DNA of 8,641 nt from an uncultured Clostridium sp. (GTDB taxonomy: Bacteria; Bacillota; Clostridia; Lachnospirales; Lachnospiraceae). Of this stretch, positions 7,101 through 8,641 are shown one piece after another; the first letter of the stretch is position 1; the number at the start of each line of letters is the position of its first letter. Where the stretch lies: the NCBI GenBank assembly GCA_900552885.1, contig USBM01000084.1:1-8641 (forward strand), given 5' to 3'. Under the pieces are notes generated by a model that saw only the letters and a list, made by a program, of their open reading frames with translations, made no database searches and was not told the origin of the DNA. Position numbers and translations under genes: made by a program.

Positions 7101-8414
7101 TTATTTCCACGTGAGTCTGTTCTTGCGTGAACGGAACTTTTTCTTTTTTGCATTTACCTCCGTTATGATAATCGGCTCATCCTCTTCCAAATCCTTTGCT
7201 TTCTCTCCGTATATATCTTTGTTTGTCTCCTGCCATTCCCTCTGCTTTTTCTCCTTATCTAATCGCACATTCAGAGAATGTCTGGCAGATAATCCCTGGT
7301 CCCCTTCATGCGAATCAATATCTGCCAGTTTCTTCATTTCATGCACATGTAACATTACTACAAGCGCTCCGATCAAAGCAACAAATGCCAACAATACGGA
7401 CGGACGAATCGTTACAAAAAGATCGAACAGAAAATATAATGGTACAATTCCAAGTAAACAACCGATTAAAAACTTTCCGCTATCCATCGGTATGTCCGCT
7501 ACCACCTTCCCGGTTTGTCCATTTACCGTCGCATACGCAATACGCTTTCCATTCTTATAAGACATAAACCATACCGGAAATAAACCCGTCTTCACCCCTG
7601 TAATATTGGAATGAAATAATGTCTCAAATGATACGTCAGGCTCTTTGATCTTGAAATTCTTTCTTCCGACCGCCATCTGATCATGCATTTCCTCATATGT
7701 CTGCACGCCCGAAACATCATATATCTGATCTTCGTAGATCTGATAATCCACATCCGGCAGATCCGCATAAAATCCACTCAGATAACCGGTGGAAAACGGC
7801 TTTAAACCAACTGCATCAAATGGTGCAATTTTATTATTGATATCATCCGGGAACAAGGACGATGCATCCATTGCGATATTCTCATATTGATTGTCTATTG
7901 AAGTCCGTACCTCATACATATCCGTAATATCATAATTCGCCTCTACATAATTCTCCGTTGCCGTAAACCGGACCGGTCCCTTTTGCTCCACATCATATAA
8001 CCAATATGGGATATAGATCCCCCGGAACTCCTGAATATTCTTCTTATTCCGCAAATGGCCTGGTGCGTAGATCGCTTTTTTCATCATTTCAATATAAGCT
8101 TCCTTGCAACGCTCCTTCGTCACCTTAAATGGAATAATATAATCTGGTCTTCTCTCACTCCGCAACCGGCTTGACAACATTGTGGATGCTCCACAATAAC
8201 TGCAAAATGCTGTCGCCGCATCATCTGTGCTATAGATCTCGCCTGCACATTGCGGACAGATAAACTGGTTGATCTCCATTTCCGATCCATCGGTTCCATC
8301 TTTTTGCTTATCCACATTCTCCGGCACATATACCGAGCCACATGCATTGCAGTACATCTTCTGTCTGGCAATGTCATAGATTAGATTGTTGCCGCATCCC
8401 GGACATTCTATCAT
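7101..8414 (-). CDS. Double zinc-ribbon membrane protein (TFIIB-type zinc ribbon family)
   Basis: This 437-residue protein starts with two four-cysteine zinc ribbons: C4/C7 with C22/C25, and C53/C56 with C71/C74. A long soluble region follows (about 90-310). It includes RPDYIIPFKVTKE, FRGIYIPYWLYD, a GLFPVWFM segment and VNGQTGKVVADIP, which I associate with the Clostridia proteins labelled TFIIB-type zinc ribbon-containing protein (sometimes mislabelled as PriA-like). Two membrane segments (about 313-333 and 338-358) precede a highly charged C-terminal tail rich in K, E and R. The ribbons are the likely binding part, for protein or nucleic acid. The role is unknown, and a transcription or helicase function is not supported. 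The start at ATG 8414 has AAGGGGG nine bases upstream. The stop is 3 bases before the TTG of the next gene. It is probably the first intact gene of the cluster. Confidence 0.85.
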   Translation of the reverse strand: MIECPGCGNNLIYDIARQKMYCNACGSVYVPENVDKQKDGTDGSEMEINQFICPQCAGEIYSTDDAATAFCSYCGASTMLSSRLRSERRPDYIIPFKVTKERCKEAYIEMMKKAIYAPGHLRNKKNIQEFRGIYIPYWLYDVEQKGPVRFTATENYVEANYDITDMYEVRTSIDNQYENIAMDASSLFPDDINNKIAPFDAVGLKPFSTGYLSGFYADLPDVDYQIYEDQIYDVSGVQTYEEMHDQMAVGRKNFKIKEPDVSFETLFHSNITGVKTGLFPVWFMSYKNGKRIAYATVNGQTGKVVADIPMDSGKFLIGCLLGIVPLYFLFDLFVTIRPSVLLAFVALIGALVVMLHVHEMKKLADIDSHEGDQGLSARHSLNVRLDKEKKQREWQETNKDIYGEKAKDLEEDEPIIITEVNAKKKKFRSRKNRLTWK

Positions 8415-8423
8415 ATGTAAAAA

Positions 8424-8430
8424 CCCCCTT
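8424..8430 (-). promoter_or_regulatory. G-run Shine-Dalgarno of the zinc-ribbon gene
   Basis: AAGGGGG followed by TTTTTACAT and ATG 8414, a spacing of 9. The 58 bases between the NUDIX-like stop (8473) and this start are AT-rich. They contain TATAAA- and AATAAT-like hexamers but no matching -35 at good spacing, so I do not call a promoter. No terminator hairpin is visible there either. Confidence 0.6.
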
Positions 8431-8472
8431 ACATTAAATTGCTATTATTAATATCTGACTTTATATGCTACA

Positions 8473-8641
8473 TTACAGCCTTTCCATAGCTAAATACTTT
8501 TCGATCAATTTCGGCTGTATCAATGGATATGTCCAATTCTCAGGTAACCTATCTAAAAGCACAACCTTTTCCATCTCACTATCTAAATCCTTATCAAATT
8601 CTGTTATCTCTGCAAAACAAACCAATCCATATCTTTATTCC
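8473..8641 (-). pseudogene. C-terminal fragment of a NUDIX-type hydrolase with an in-frame stop at the edge
   Basis: A frame ending in TAA at 8475-8473 encodes YGLVCFAEITEF, then VVLLDRLPENW and TYPLIQPKLIEKYL. This resembles the C-terminal end of Firmicutes NUDIX proteins (F/Y-x-AEI followed by LPE-x-x-TYPLIQPKL). The NUDIX box itself would lie upstream, outside the window. Reading back in the same frame, a TAA stands at 8637-8635, two codons before the recognisable part. A neighbouring frame is open through that point. This suggests a frameshift or nonsense mutation, so the gene may be broken. It could also be an intact gene with a sequencing error at the edge. No start codon with a ribosome site lies after the stop. 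NUDIX enzymes hydrolyse nucleoside-diphosphate-linked compounds; the substrate here cannot be told. Confidence 0.55.

Noticed and set aside
6829..7110. Open frame of 93 codons starting at GTG 7110 over the small membrane-protein gene
   Set aside because: It overlaps a gene with clear membrane segments and correct junctions. Its own start has no ribosome site.
8441..8472. TATAAA and AATAAT hexamers as a possible -10 box
   Set aside because: No hexamer resembling TTGACA occurs 16-18 bases upstream. AT-rich DNA gives such matches by chance.
1..8641. CRISPR arrays, tRNA or rRNA genes, insertion sequences
   Set aside because: I saw no regularly spaced repeats, RNA gene signatures, transposase genes or terminal inverted repeats in the window.

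Overview
The window reads as a piece of a Firmicutes chromosome, most likely a gut-type Clostridia such as Lachnospiraceae. This rests on moderately low GC, strong G-rich Shine-Dalgarno sequences, GTG/TTG starts and the gene families present. No 16S or other marker is available, so the family-level placement is inference. Every gene I can support lies on the minus strand. The genes are tightly packed, with gaps or overlaps between -29 and about +92 bases and no intrinsic terminator, so this is probably one long operon read from high to low coordinates.

In the direction of transcription: (1) at 8641-8473, the C-terminal end of a NUDIX-type hydrolase, with an in-frame stop just inside the window edge; (2) at 8414-7101, a membrane protein with two N-terminal zinc ribbons and two C-terminal membrane segments; (3) at 7097-6690, a small polytopic membrane protein that probably starts at TTG; (4) at 6697-5924, a TPM-domain exported and membrane-anchored protein with a Gly/His-rich tail, probably starting at GTG; (5) at 5852-5436, a 138-residue protein that looks like a MoaD/ThiS/ubiquitin-type beta-grasp domain with an insertion and no terminal GG; (6) at 5343-124, a 1739-residue helical-repeat protein of the DUF4132 class; (7) at 152-1, overlapping the end of the giant gene, the first 50 codons of a membrane protein cut off by the window edge.

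Functionally, genes 2-4 and 7 are membrane proteins or carry membrane segments, and genes 5-6 are apparently cytosolic. The combination looks like a membrane-linked assembly in which a large HEAT-like scaffold (DUF4132) is paired with a small ubiquitin-fold protein and with TPM and zinc-ribbon membrane partners. DUF4132 proteins elsewhere, such as E. coli YehI/MolR-type proteins, occur near MoxR AAA ATPases and VWA proteins. No such partner is visible here, but it could lie outside the window. The role of the locus is not established by anything in this sequence. The best candidate for something poorly described is the beta-grasp/DUF4132 pair.
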